The notes under the pieces were generated by a model. The model was not told the DNA's origin. It did no database searches and saw only the letters and a program-made list of their open reading frames with translations. A DNA stretch of 45,088 nt, from positions 1 through 45,088 of the forward strand of contig CALLVV010000073.1 in the NCBI GenBank assembly GCA_938012815.1, in the 5' to 3' direction. This stretch comes from an uncultured Propionibacteriaceae bacterium (GTDB taxonomy: Bacteria; Actinomycetota; Actinomycetes; Propionibacteriales; Propionibacteriaceae). Below, piece after piece: positions 7,800-15,980 of this stretch; the first letter of the stretch is position 1; every line of letters begins with the position of its first letter. The translations under genes and the position numbers were made by a program.

Positions 7800-7955
7800 A
7801 TGGTTGGCTGGATCAAGAAGGTCCTGCTCGTGCTCGGCATCGCCTTCGTGGTCTTCTACCTGTTCACTCGCCCCGAGGCGGCAGCGGAGGCCATCAGGAC
7901 GTTCTTCGGTGCCTTTGAATCGATAGCCCGGTTCTTCTCCCGCTTGGCCGGTTAG
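7800..7955 (+). CDS. Small single-pass membrane protein (51 aa)
   Basis: A short ORF with GGAG eight bases before ATG 7800. It encodes one membrane helix (about residues 5-23, IKKVLLVLGIAFVVFYLFT) followed by an amphipathic segment with several Phe and Arg residues. It is seven bases upstream of the PH-domain gene and almost certainly co-transcribed. It is too short for family assignment. The clear ribosome site, the charge-hydrophobic pattern and the spacing make it a real gene; the role is unknown, perhaps a partner of the PH-domain membrane protein. Confidence 0.75.
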   Translation: MVGWIKKVLLVLGIAFVVFYLFTRPEAAAEAIRTFFGAFESIARFFSRLAG

Positions 7956-7962
7956 TTCGGTC

Positions 7963-8502
7963 GTGGGATTGCTCGCCCGCCTCCTCGAACCTGACATCCA
8001 GCGTCACCTGCTGGTGGAGGAGGACGAACGGGTCATCGACGAGGTACGCAAACACTGGGTGGTGTCCCTCCCCTGGATCGGCGTGATGTCCCTGAGCATT
8101 CCCGCGTTCGTCTTCATGATCGTGGCGCGCGGATTCTTCTGGATTCCGATGCTTGTCGGGCTCTGTCTGCTGGGGTTCGGCTTCTGGAAGGCCCATGTCG
8201 CACACATGGACCGGTTCGTCATAACCAACATGCGGGTGTTCCGGATCCACGGGGTGTTCAACACCCACTTGGCGACGATGCCCATGACCCGGATTCTGGA
8301 CATCTCCTTGGAGCAGCCGATGCTCGGGAAGATCCTCGACTACGGACACCTGGTGTTCGAATCCGCAGCCCAAGCGCAGGGATTGCGGGACATCCGTTAC
8401 GTCGCCCGCCCGGCGGAGCGAGACCTGACCATCCAGCGGGTGATTCAGCGTTCCGGTCTCCGCAAGAAAATGGTCATGGAAGACGAGGCCGACGGGGCGT
8501 GA
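7963..8502 (+). CDS. PH domain-containing membrane protein (YdbS/DUF304-like)
   Basis: A 179-residue protein. It starts with a soluble segment (LLARLLEPDIQRHLLVEEDERVIDEVRKHW), has two membrane helices (about residues 37-77), and then a bacterial PH (bPH2) domain with MDRFVITNMRVFRIHGVFNTHLATMPMTRILDISLEQPMLGKILDYGHLVFES. The R.....TRI.D motif is typical of bPH2 proteins, whose function is undetermined, possibly membrane or envelope quality control. The start is GTG 7963, seven bases after the small membrane protein. The stop is within the stem of a hairpin shared with the convergent pgm. Confidence 0.85.
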   Translation: MGLLARLLEPDIQRHLLVEEDERVIDEVRKHWVVSLPWIGVMSLSIPAFVFMIVARGFFWIPMLVGLCLLGFGFWKAHVAHMDRFVITNMRVFRIHGVFNTHLATMPMTRILDISLEQPMLGKILDYGHLVFESAAQAQGLRDIRYVARPAERDLTIQRVIQRSGLRKKMVMEDEADGA

Positions 8503-8516
8503 CCCGCCGGCCTCGT
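8483..8516. terminator. Bidirectional hairpin between PH-domain gene and pgm
   Basis: The arms 8483-8496 and 8503-8516 form a 14-position stem with a single A/C mismatch and loop GCGTGA. It overlaps the last codons of the PH-domain gene and sits 12 bases from the pgm stop, so it can end transcription from both sides. Confidence 0.65.
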
Positions 8517-8528
8517 GGGGGAGTGGGC

Positions 8529-10160
8529 TCAGCCCCGGAGGGCGGCGTCGACCACTTCACGGGCCTCTGCCTGGATCTGCGCCAGGTGGTCCGCGTCGCG
8601 CAGTGATTCGGCGTAGATCTTGTACTTGTCCTCGGTCCCGGAGGGGCGGGCGGCGAACCAGCCGGAGTCGGTGGTCACCTTGATACCCCCGATGGGTGCC
8701 CCATTGCCAGGGGCGTTGGTCAGAACCGCGGTGATGGGCTGCCCTGCCAGTTCGTGGGCCCTGACGTCGTCGGGGGAGAGGGCAGCGAGCCGGGCCTTCT
8801 GCTCGCGGCTGGCCTCCGCGTCGACGCGGGCGTAGTAGGAGGTTCCGAAGGCCGATTCCATGCCGGCGTAGTGCTGACTGGGCGAGCGTCCCGTCACGGC
8901 CAGGATCTCGCTGGCGAGCAGGGCGAGGAGGATGCCGTCCTTGTCGGTGGTCCAGGTACGGCCCTCGAAATCGAGGAAACTCGCCCCCGCGGATTCCTCT
9001 CCGCCGAAACCGAGCGAGCCGTTGGTCAGGCCCGGGACGAACCACTTGAAGCCGACGGGCACCTCAACCAGTTTGCGTCCGAGCCGCGCCGCTACCTTGT
9101 CGATGATGGAGGAGGACACCAGAGTCTTGCCGACCCCCGTCGTCGCGGCCCAGCCGGGACGGTGGGAGAACAGGTAGTCGATCGCGACCGCGAGGAAGGC
9201 GTTGGGGTTCATCAACCCGGAGTCCGGGGTGACGATCCCGTGACGGTCCGAGTCGGCGTCGTTGCCCGTGGCGATGTCGTAGCGGTCGCGGTTGGCCACC
9301 AGGGAGGCCATCGAGTTCGGCGACGAGCAGTCCATGCGGATCTTGCCGTCGGTGTCCAGGGTCATGAACCTCCAGGTGGGATCCACCTTCGGATTCACCA
9401 CGGTCAGGTCAAGGGGGCTTTGCTCGGCCAGGTATTCCCAGTACTGGACGGAGGCCCCGCCAAGCGGGTCCGCCCCGATGCGGACGCCCGCCGCCGCGAT
9501 GGCGTCGAGGTCCAGAGCGGTTGCGAGCTCGGTGCAGTAGGGGGTGCGGTAGTCGAAGCGGGTCACGTCGGCGGCGGCCTGCTCGTAGGGCTTGCGGCGA
9601 ATCCACGCGGGGGAGGCCATCAGGGTGTTGGCGCGGTCGGCGATCCACTTCGTGGCGTCGGTATCGGCCGGGCCGCCCGTCGGCGGGTTGTACTTGAATC
9701 CGCCGTCGCGCGGCGGATTGTGGGAAGGGGTCACGACGATACCGTCGGCGACCTGCTCCGGGTGTTCGCGGTTGTAACGGATTATGGCGCGGGAGACCGC
9801 GGGGGTCGGAGTGTACTCGTCCTCCCGCTCCGCGAAGACGGGGACATCATTTGCCACCAGCACCTCGACGGCGGTGCGCCACGCAGGCAGGGACAAAGCG
9901 TGGGTGTCCTTGCCGATGAACAAGGGGCCGTGAATCCCCTGTGCCGCCCGGTACTCCACGATGGCCTGCGTCGTGGCGGCGATGTGGAGATCGTTGAAGG
10001 CGATATCGAGGCTGGAGCCACGATGCCCTGAGGTGCCGAAGACCACCTTTTGATCGGGATTGCTGGGGTTGGGGGTCAGGTCGTAGTAGGCCGCAAGGAC
10101 GGCGTCGACGTCGATGAGATCGGATTCCAAGGCCACCAGGCCAGCTCGCTCATGTGCCAT
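8529..10160 (-). CDS. pgm: Phosphoglucomutase (alpha-D-glucose specific)
   Basis: A 543-residue cytoplasmic enzyme interconverting glucose 1-phosphate and glucose 6-phosphate for glycogen, trehalose and envelope sugar metabolism. The four-domain phosphohexomutase landmarks are present: FGTSGHRGSS near the N-terminus, the phosphoserine loop TPSHNPPRDGGFKYNPP, the metal loop DADSDRHGIV, the sugar-binding loop GGEESAG and the phosphate-binding RPSGTEDKYKIYAES. Length and motif order match E. coli Pgm rather than the ManB/GlmM groups. It is divergent from the thioredoxin-like gene with 58 bases between starts. Confidence 0.96.
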   Translation of the reverse strand: MAHERAGLVALESDLIDVDAVLAAYYDLTPNPSNPDQKVVFGTSGHRGSSLDIAFNDLHIAATTQAIVEYRAAQGIHGPLFIGKDTHALSLPAWRTAVEVLVANDVPVFAEREDEYTPTPAVSRAIIRYNREHPEQVADGIVVTPSHNPPRDGGFKYNPPTGGPADTDATKWIADRANTLMASPAWIRRKPYEQAAADVTRFDYRTPYCTELATALDLDAIAAAGVRIGADPLGGASVQYWEYLAEQSPLDLTVVNPKVDPTWRFMTLDTDGKIRMDCSSPNSMASLVANRDRYDIATGNDADSDRHGIVTPDSGLMNPNAFLAVAIDYLFSHRPGWAATTGVGKTLVSSSIIDKVAARLGRKLVEVPVGFKWFVPGLTNGSLGFGGEESAGASFLDFEGRTWTTDKDGILLALLASEILAVTGRSPSQHYAGMESAFGTSYYARVDAEASREQKARLAALSPDDVRAHELAGQPITAVLTNAPGNGAPIGGIKVTTDSGWFAARPSGTEDKYKIYAESLRDADHLAQIQAEAREVVDAALRG

Positions 10161-10218
10161 GCACCCATCTTTTCACTTCCGGTTGTGGGAATTGACCCCG
10201 CCCGCAAAGATTGATGGC

Positions 10219-11121
10219 ATGACGAATCCGAACTTCACGCGCCCCGGTGCCGTAGACCTGTCCACCCTCGCCACCGCCCAGCCCACCGACGGTGCCGGAG
10301 GAGGCGCCTACGTGACCGATATCACTGAGGCGGGTTTCCAGGATTTGGTCGGGCGTTCGATGCAGCATCCCGTGATCGTGGAGTTCCATTCGCCCCGCGA
10401 CACGGGCGGCGCAGCGGTCTCCGCCGATCTGGCGGCGCTCGTCAACGCCGCCGAGGGGCGTTTCCTCCTGGCCCGCGTGAACGTGGATGCCGAACAGCGC
10501 CTGGCCCAGGCGCTCGGGGTGACCGCGGTGCCGATGGTCGTGGCGATCATCGGGGGGCAGGTTGCGCCGCTCTTTCAGGGAACACGCGACCGCGCGGACA
10601 TCTCGGCCGTCTTGGACCAGGTGTCCCAGCTGGCCGTGGCGAACGGCATGACGGGGCGCGCCCAGCCCACCGGATCGGCCGCCCCGGAGAGCGCGGCGGA
10701 ACCAGCCACGGACCCGCGTTTCGAGAAGGCCGATGCCGCGCTGGCCGCCGGGGACTTCGCCCGGGCAGTCGCCGAGTTCGACATCCTACTCGCCGCCACC
10801 CCCGGTGATCCCGAGGCAACCGCGGGCCGCGCCCAAGCAGCGCTCCTGGAGCGTTCTGCATCCTTCGACGGCGCCGCCGTGGTGAGAACCGCGGCCGAAC
10901 ACCCAGGCGACGTCGCCGCACAGCTGGATGCAGCCGATCTGGAGGTGATCCAAGGGGAATACGCATCCGCCTTCGACCGTCTCCTGGGGCTGGCCGCCGA
11001 AGTCGGTCCTGATGAGCGGGAGACCATCCGGGTTCGGCTGCTGGAACTCTTCGAGGTTGCCGGACGGACCTCACCAGAGGTACTGAAGGCCCGTCGCCGC
11101 CTGACGACCGTGCTGTTCTGA
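10219..11121 (+). CDS. Thioredoxin-like/TPR protein (CnoX/YbbN type), lacking active-site cysteines
   Basis: A 300-residue protein: a thioredoxin-like domain at about residues 30-145 (HPVIVEFHSPRD, LLARVNVDAEQRLAQALGVTAVPMVVAIIGGQ) followed by two or three TPR-like helical repeats (residues 170-290). The usual W-C-x-x-C is replaced by SPRDTGGA, so it cannot be a disulphide reductase. In the CnoX/YbbN family such proteins act as holdases working with chaperonins; that role is inferred here. ATG 10219 was preferred over the upstream frame start at 10114 because the extension overlaps the divergent pgm. A terminator with a T-run follows. Confidence 0.85.
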   Translation: MTNPNFTRPGAVDLSTLATAQPTDGAGGGAYVTDITEAGFQDLVGRSMQHPVIVEFHSPRDTGGAAVSADLAALVNAAEGRFLLARVNVDAEQRLAQALGVTAVPMVVAIIGGQVAPLFQGTRDRADISAVLDQVSQLAVANGMTGRAQPTGSAAPESAAEPATDPRFEKADAALAAGDFARAVAEFDILLAATPGDPEATAGRAQAALLERSASFDGAAVVRTAAEHPGDVAAQLDAADLEVIQGEYASAFDRLLGLAAEVGPDERETIRVRLLELFEVAGRTSPEVLKARRRLTTVLF

Positions 11122-11124
11122 GAA

Positions 11125-11153
11125 CCCCGGGCCGGGGATCGTTTTCGATTTTT
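11125..11153 (+). terminator. Terminator after thioredoxin/TPR gene
   Basis: A short C/G-rich hairpin (11125-11137) is followed by ATCG-TTTT-CGAT and a run of five T residues (11149-11153), placed four bases after the stop codon. The T-run makes this one of the few classical intrinsic terminators in the window. Confidence 0.6.
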
Positions 11154-11233
11154 CCTGTGGGAAGCGCGAATCCAGGCGGTCGCGGCCGGTGGGTCCCGTT
11201 ACGTTGCTGCGCCTTTCTCCATGAGGTGACTGT

Positions 11234-11992
11234 TCAGGCGGTTCCGAAACGACGTTCACGGGTGGCGTACTGTTCCACGGCTCCCCAGAGGTCACATCGG
11301 TCGAAATCAGGCCACAGCCGGTCGAGGAAGATGAACTCCGCGTAGGCCGACTGCCAGAGCAGGAAGTTCGAGGTGCGCTGCTCGCCCGAGGAACGCAGGA
11401 ACAGGTCGACGTCCGGGATCTCGGGCTCGTCGAGAAAGCGCCGGAAACGATCCTCGCTCAGGCGATCGGGATCCAGCTTTCCGGCCTTGGCGAGGCGGGC
11501 CACCTCCCGGGCGGCGTCCACGATCTCCGCCCTGCCTCCGTAGTTGACGCAGAACTGGAGGGTCAGTTTGGTGTTTCGGCGGCTCTGCGTCTCTGCCTGC
11601 TCCAGCTCCCGGATCACGGAACCCCAGAGCCGTGGCCTGCGCCCGGCCCAGCGGATCCTCACCCCCATCGCGTCCAGTTCATCCCGGCGGCGGTGGATCA
11701 CCTCGCGGTTGAAACCCATCAGCCAGCGCACCTCCTCCGGGGAACGTTTCCAGTTCTCGGTGGAGAAGGCGTAGGCCGAGAGGTAGGGAATCCCGATCTC
11801 CAACGCCCCGTGGATGACATCCAGCAGGGCGGCCTCACCGCGGGCGTGCCCTTCGGTGCGTTTCAAGCCCCGTTGTTTTGCCCAGCGACCGTTGCCATCC
11901 ATCACGATGGCCACGTGCCGGGGCAGCTTCGCCGCTGGAATCGCGGGCGGACGGGCACCGGAGGGATGGGGGGTGGGATTGCGGTAGGGCAT
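11234..11992 (-). CDS. uppS: Isoprenyl transferase (undecaprenyl/decaprenyl diphosphate synthase)
   Basis: A 252-residue cis-prenyltransferase that extends prenyl diphosphate with IPP to make the lipid carrier for peptidoglycan and glycan export. The catalytic Asp is in HVAIVMDGNGRWAKQRG, followed by GHARGEAAL, LSAYAFSTENWKRSPEEV, FCVNYGGRAEIVDA and the C-terminal LFLRSSGEQRTSNFLLWQSAYAEF, all diagnostic. The basic/proline-rich N-terminus (residues 1-22) is variable. It is transcribed away from recO with 39 bases between starts; in many actinobacteria the two are tandem instead. Confidence 0.96.
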   Translation of the reverse strand: MPYRNPTPHPSGARPPAIPAAKLPRHVAIVMDGNGRWAKQRGLKRTEGHARGEAALLDVIHGALEIGIPYLSAYAFSTENWKRSPEEVRWLMGFNREVIHRRRDELDAMGVRIRWAGRRPRLWGSVIRELEQAETQSRRNTKLTLQFCVNYGGRAEIVDAAREVARLAKAGKLDPDRLSEDRFRRFLDEPEIPDVDLFLRSSGEQRTSNFLLWQSAYAEFIFLDRLWPDFDRCDLWGAVEQYATRERRFGTA

Positions 11993-12031
11993 TCTTGAAG
12001 CCTATCCGGCCAGGGTGGATAGCATGGCGAG

Positions 12032-12760
12032 GTGCGCACTTACCGAGACGAGGCCGTGGTTCTGCGTACCTGGAAGTTGGGAGAGGCGGACCGGATCATC
12101 AGCCTGTTCACCCGTGGCCACGGCAAGGTGAGGGCCGTGGCGAGGGGAATCCGTCGTACCGGCTCAAAATTTGGTGCCAGGCTGGAGTTGTTCAGCCATG
12201 TGGACGTGCAGCTGGCCGAAGGGCGCGGATCTCTGGAGACGATCATCCAGGTCGAGTCGCTGCATCCGCCTATGCTCGGGGCCGACTATGAACGTTTCTG
12301 CGCGGCCCAGGTCCTGGTGGAGGCCGCCGACCGGCTGGTCATCGAGGATGGGGTGCCGTCGCTGGCCCAGTACCGGCTGCTCCTCGGGGGGTTACTGGCC
12401 TTGGGGCGAGGTGAACTTCCCATGACCGCGGTTGTGGACTCCTACCTGCTACGTGGTCTGGCGTCCGCAGGTTGGGCTGCGATGACGGACACCTGTGTGA
12501 ACTGCGGCACCACCGAACAACTGCGCTGGTTTTCCCCACAGCTGGGAGGTGCGGTGTGCCCCACCTGCCGACCTCCCGCATCGGCATCCGCGAGTCCGGA
12601 ACTGCTCGTCCTGCTCGGGGCGCTGCTCGCCGGACGGTGGGAGGAGGTTCAGGTCGTCGAGGAATCGCTGCGCAGTCGGGCTCATGGGGTGGTGTCGGCC
12701 TATGCAACCTGGCATCTGGACCATTCTTTGAGGTCCCTGCCCTTCCTCAGGACGAATTGA
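12032..12760 (+). CDS. recO: DNA repair protein RecO
   Basis: A 242-residue recombination mediator that, with RecR, loads RecA on SSB-coated DNA. The N-terminal OB fold is clear (TYRDEAVVLRTWKLGEADRIISLFTRGHGKVRAVARG, then GARLELFSHVDVQLAEGRG). A helical domain follows, with a zinc motif formed by CVNC and CPTC (near residues 154-180). The start is GTG 12032; the nearby ATG at 12024 is out of frame. It converges on zur with 94 bases between stops and no obvious hairpin. Confidence 0.95.
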   Translation: MRTYRDEAVVLRTWKLGEADRIISLFTRGHGKVRAVARGIRRTGSKFGARLELFSHVDVQLAEGRGSLETIIQVESLHPPMLGADYERFCAAQVLVEAADRLVIEDGVPSLAQYRLLLGGLLALGRGELPMTAVVDSYLLRGLASAGWAAMTDTCVNCGTTEQLRWFSPQLGGAVCPTCRPPASASASPELLVLLGALLAGRWEEVQVVEESLRSRAHGVVSAYATWHLDHSLRSLPFLRTN

Positions 12761-12854
12761 GGCGAAGGACTGACCATGGCCCGTGTACGTTTCGGGGCTC
12801 TGTGTTTCCGGACGGCACCGTGATCAATCGGTCGCAGGTGGGGGCGGGGCGGTT

Positions 12855-13247
12855 TCAGGAGGAACAGCTGCGGCACAACCCGAAGATTTCCAGGTTGTGT
12901 CCCGCATCGGTGAAGCCGTGTTCGTTCGCCACTTGGTTCGCCCATGACTCGATGGCTTCGGCCGAAATTTCCACCGCCAAGCCGCAGGAACGGCACACCA
13001 GATGGTGGTGGTGGGTGTCGGAGCACATGCGATAGGCGGACTCCCCGTCCGGGGTGCGCAGCACGTCGAGGTCCCCTGACTCGCTCATCGTCTGGAGTGC
13101 TCGGTACACCGTGGCGAGTCCGACCTTGTCGCCCACTTGGCGAAGTTCGGAATGGATCTGGGCCGCGGTGCGGAACTCTTCCGTATTTGCCAGTAGGGCC
13201 CGCACGGCGGCACGTTGCCACGTGTTGCGGGTGCTAGTGCTCGTCAT
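12855..13247 (-). CDS. zur: Zinc uptake regulator Zur (Fur family)
   Basis: A 130-residue zinc-sensing repressor. The N-terminal winged helix has AQIHSELRQVGDKVGLATVYRALQ; the dimerisation/metal domain has YRMCSDTHHHHLVCRSCG, EISAEAIESWA, and a C-terminal CRSC pair forming the structural zinc site. Its position as the last gene of a znuACB operon supports Zur rather than iron-sensing Fur. ATG 13247 has GGAG at a good distance; upstream in-frame ATG 13259 is less favoured. The start lies inside the end of znuB (about 14-base overlap), so it is translationally coupled. A Zur box at the znuA start implies autoregulation. Confidence 0.92.
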   Translation of the reverse strand: MTSTSTRNTWQRAAVRALLANTEEFRTAAQIHSELRQVGDKVGLATVYRALQTMSESGDLDVLRTPDGESAYRMCSDTHHHHLVCRSCGLAVEISAEAIESWANQVANEHGFTDAGHNLEIFGLCRSCSS

Positions 13248-14205
13248 AGTGGTCTCCATGCAGGGCACGGCGATGATTTCCCACCACACGGTCGAGATGA
13301 TCGCCATGCTGGATGAGGGCGACATTACCCGACGGGAGATCTGTTCCGGCAGGTTCATTGCGGGAAATGTGTATTTCCTTCCTGCGATCTGCGAGGCGTC
13401 GTCCCGGGGGCAGGAGGAATCCAGCCAAGGTGGCGACTCCCAGCAGGGCGATGGCTACCACGACGATGGTGGCCCCCGTCGCGGTGTTCCAGTGATAGGA
13501 CCCGAACGTTCCTCCGAGCGCCGAGACGACACCGAATCCCATCGCGCCCAGCAGGGTGGCCCGGAAACCGATGAAGAGCTGCTGGGAGGTGGCGACCGGG
13601 ATCACCATGAGCGCACTGATCAGAAGCAGACCGACCGTGCGCATCGAGAGGGTCACGGTCACGGAGGCGACAACCACGACGAGAAGGTTCAACAGTTTCA
13701 CCCGGATACCGAGCACCCGGGCGAAATCCTCATCGGCACAGACCGCAAACAGCCGCGGCAACAATCCCAGCGAGAAGACCAACACCACCACCGCCAATGC
13801 TGTGATGATCCAGAGATCGGATTCACTCACCGAGGTGAGGGCGCCGAACAGGTAGGCGGACAGACCGGCCGGGCCCTGTCCAGCGATCCCGGCCATCATC
13901 ACACCCGAGGCGATGCCACCGTAGAACAGCACGGCCAGCCCCAGATCTCCCGAGGTCTTGCCGGATTGCCGGAGCAACTCAACGGCGACGGAACCGGCCA
14001 CGCAGGTGATCACGGCCATCGGCAGGGGAGCGGTTCCGGTCAACAGGGCCAACCCCACCCCCATGATGGCGACGTGTCCCAGTCCGTCGCCCAGCAACGA
14101 CAGGCGTCGTTGCACGATGTACATGCCGATCGCCGGCGCCACCAGGCCGCTGAGGAGGGCCGCGAGCATCGCGCGTTGCATGAAGGGATACGAGAAGATG
14201 TTCAT
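13234..14205 (-). CDS. znuB: Zinc ABC transporter permease ZnuB
   Basis: A 323-residue ABC-3 family permease. The N-terminus FMQRAMLAALLSGLVAPAIGMYIVQRRLSLLGDGLGHVAIMGVGLALL is typical, with about eight membrane helices to residue ~270, including the metal-path region TVGLLLISALMVIPVATSQ. The C-terminal ~45 residues (KEIHISRNEPAG to the end) are hydrophilic and look unconserved; part of them overlaps the zur start. ATG 14205 overlaps the znuC stop in ATGA. Confidence 0.93.
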   Translation of the reverse strand: MNIFSYPFMQRAMLAALLSGLVAPAIGMYIVQRRLSLLGDGLGHVAIMGVGLALLTGTAPLPMAVITCVAGSVAVELLRQSGKTSGDLGLAVLFYGGIASGVMMAGIAGQGPAGLSAYLFGALTSVSESDLWIITALAVVVLVFSLGLLPRLFAVCADEDFARVLGIRVKLLNLLVVVVASVTVTLSMRTVGLLLISALMVIPVATSQQLFIGFRATLLGAMGFGVVSALGGTFGSYHWNTATGATIVVVAIALLGVATLAGFLLPPGRRLADRRKEIHISRNEPAGTDLPSGNVALIQHGDHLDRVVGNHRRALHGDHYDEH

Positions 14206-14960
14206 GAGTTATCCCCGAACGGGTCCTTGAGTCCGGAAGGAGTGGAGGGGAAAGAACGAGCGTGTGGGTTCTGCACGAGATCATCGGTGTGGGGCGCCAC
14301 CTGCCCATCGCGCAGCCGGATGATCCGATCCAACACATTTGCCATGGCTTCGAGCTCATGGAGCACCAGGATCACCCCGAGGCCGTCGTCGCGGAGTTCG
14401 CCGAGTAGCCGGGCCAGAATCGCCTGGCCCTCGAGGTCGACGCCGGCCAGGGGCTCATCCATGATCAGTAGATCGGGTTGGGCAGCCAGGGCCCGCGCGA
14501 TGAGCACCCGCTGCTTCTGCCCACCGGACAGCGGAGCGAAGGGCCACCGGGCCCGATCCGCCATGCCCACGCGCTCCAGGGCCTCAGCGACGATCGCCCG
14601 GTCGGTGCGGGTGAACCACCGAAACGCTCCACGATGCGCCAACCGGCCGGAAGTGACCACCTCCCGCACGGTGGCGTTCTGGACATTCAGTGTGGCGTGT
14701 TGTGGTACATATCCGACGCGGTGCCAGTCCCGGAATCGCCGGAGCGGGGTTCCAAACAATTCGATGGAACCTTGCTGGAACGGAGTCAGCGCTGCCAGGG
14801 TGCGAAGCAGGGTGGTCTTGCCGGAGCCGTTCGGACCGACGATGGCCACGGCCTCGCCGGCGTGGACATGCAGGTTGATGTCCCGGAGAATCGGCAGACC
14901 GCCGAGAAAGACGTCAACTCCCTCGGCGGTCACCAGCGGCTCGGCCTCAGGAACAGCCAT
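14202..14960 (-). CDS. znuC: Zinc ABC transporter ATP-binding protein ZnuC
   Basis: A 252-residue ATPase with Walker A GPNGSGKTT, Q-loop YVPQHATLN, signature LSGGQKQRVLIARALA, Walker B LLIMDEPLAGVD and the H-loop in LVLHELEAMA. It energises zinc import through ZnuB. The start overlaps the znuA stop by 14 bases and the stop overlaps the znuB start by four, so the three transporter genes form one coupled unit. Confidence 0.95.
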   Translation of the reverse strand: MAVPEAEPLVTAEGVDVFLGGLPILRDINLHVHAGEAVAIVGPNGSGKTTLLRTLAALTPFQQGSIELFGTPLRRFRDWHRVGYVPQHATLNVQNATVREVVTSGRLAHRGAFRWFTRTDRAIVAEALERVGMADRARWPFAPLSGGQKQRVLIARALAAQPDLLIMDEPLAGVDLEGQAILARLLGELRDDGLGVILVLHELEAMANVLDRIIRLRDGQVAPHTDDLVQNPHARSFPSTPSGLKDPFGDNS

Positions 14961-15924
14961 TGGCCTGCTTTATGGCGTCGAGATTTGCCTTCATCACCGA
15001 TGGATAGTCCTGCCCAGCGGATTCAGTGGTGATGCCCTCGATCGGGTCCAAGACGGCGGTCTTGAGCGTCAGGTCCCCAGCAATCGCCTTCGCCACCTCG
15101 TCAGAGGTCAGAGTCTCGAAGAAGATCGTGGTCACACCGTGTTCCTTGGCTTCTTCCTGAACCTTCGCGATGCGTGCTGGGGAAGGCTGCTCGTTCGGGG
15201 AGAGCCCACTGATGCCGATCTGCTCCAGGCCGTAACGCTCGGTCAGGTAGCCGAAGGCGGCGTGTGTGGTGATGATCGTCTTGACTTGGCAGTTCGTCAG
15301 GCTCGACTTGTATTCCTCGTCAAGGGCGGTCAGGTCATTGGTGACGTTCTTCGCGTTCGTCTCGTAGGTGCTCTTGTTGTCCGCGTTGATTTTCGATAGT
15401 TCGTTCGCGATGGCGTCGACCGCCTTGGCCTCCAGGGTGGGGTCCAGCCAGAAGTGGGGATCCGTGGTCCCGTGGTCGTGGTCCTCGGTCTCACCGGCAT
15501 CGGAGTCGTGGTCGTGGTCCTCGGTTGCCGGGTGCAGCTGGATCACCTGGGAGAGATCGAGCTTGTTCTTGGCCCCGGACTGCTCGACCGCCTTGTCGAC
15601 CGCGGGCTGAAAACCCTTGAGGTAGACCACCAGGTCGGCCTCCTCCAGGCTGGTGATCTGCTGTGGGGTCAGTTCCAGATCATGCGGTTCTTGGCCTGGC
15701 AGCGTCAGGTTTGTCACGTTCACCTTGTCGCCGCCTGCTTTGGTGGCAGCATACTCGAGGGGATAGAAGGCGACGGAGACCTTGGTGACGCCCGGGGCTG
15801 CAGCGCTGCCTGAACTGGTATTGGCGGCATCGGAGGCCGGGGTGTTGGTGGTCGGGGTGCCCGATGCGCAGGCGCTGAGCGCCAGCGTCGTGATGGCCAT
15901 CAGTGCAAGGAATCGTGATCTCAT
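14947..15924 (-). CDS. znuA: Zinc ABC transporter substrate-binding lipoprotein ZnuA
   Basis: A 325-residue cluster A-I metal-binding lipoprotein. The lipobox LSAC is at about residues 15-18, then a Ser/Thr/Ala linker. The first ligand region is PLEYAATKAGGD and PGQEPHDLELTPQQ. A flexible acidic loop rich in His (HPATEDHDHDSDAGETEDHDH) is typical of zinc rather than manganese proteins, then TDPHFWLDP, and the C-terminal lobe with TTHAAFGYLTERYGL and FFETLTSDEVA. ATG 15924 is preferred over upstream ATGs at 15933 and 15939 because the Zur box and -10 element occupy that stretch, implying a leaderless message beginning at or near 15924. Confidence 0.94.
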   Translation of the reverse strand: MRSRFLALMAITTLALSACASGTPTTNTPASDAANTSSGSAAAPGVTKVSVAFYPLEYAATKAGGDKVNVTNLTLPGQEPHDLELTPQQITSLEEADLVVYLKGFQPAVDKAVEQSGAKNKLDLSQVIQLHPATEDHDHDSDAGETEDHDHGTTDPHFWLDPTLEAKAVDAIANELSKINADNKSTYETNAKNVTNDLTALDEEYKSSLTNCQVKTIITTHAAFGYLTERYGLEQIGISGLSPNEQPSPARIAKVQEEAKEHGVTTIFFETLTSDEVAKAIAGDLTLKTAVLDPIEGITTESAGQDYPSVMKANLDAIKQANGCS

Positions 15925-15938
15925 GAGAGTCATTATCA
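15924..15938. promoter_or_regulatory. Zur box overlapping the znuA promoter
   Basis: The minus strand reads TGATAATGACTCTCA, which matches 12 of 15 positions of the actinobacterial Zur palindrome TGAAAATGATTTTCA as I remember it. It ends at the A of the znuA ATG. GATAAT within it (15937-15932) serves as a -10, with TTGATG at 15961-15956 as a possible -35 (18-base spacer). Binding of zinc-Zur here would block the polymerase directly. It lies 43 bases from the divergent 15981 start. Confidence 0.7.
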
Positions 15939-15980
15939 TTGTTTTCTCGGGGCAACATCAAATCCGGGTAGCCTTGGCCG

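Noticed and set aside
13054..15399. A 781-codon open frame on the plus strand across znuB-znuC-znuA
   Set aside because: It is antisense to three recognisable zinc transport genes, has biased Arg/Gly/His/Gln composition and no family motif; GC-rich codon bias opens such shadow frames.
15480..15540. Repeated GACCACGACT-like units in the znuA gene, first read as a tandem DNA repeat
   Set aside because: They encode the His/Asp-rich zinc loop of ZnuA; explained by protein function.
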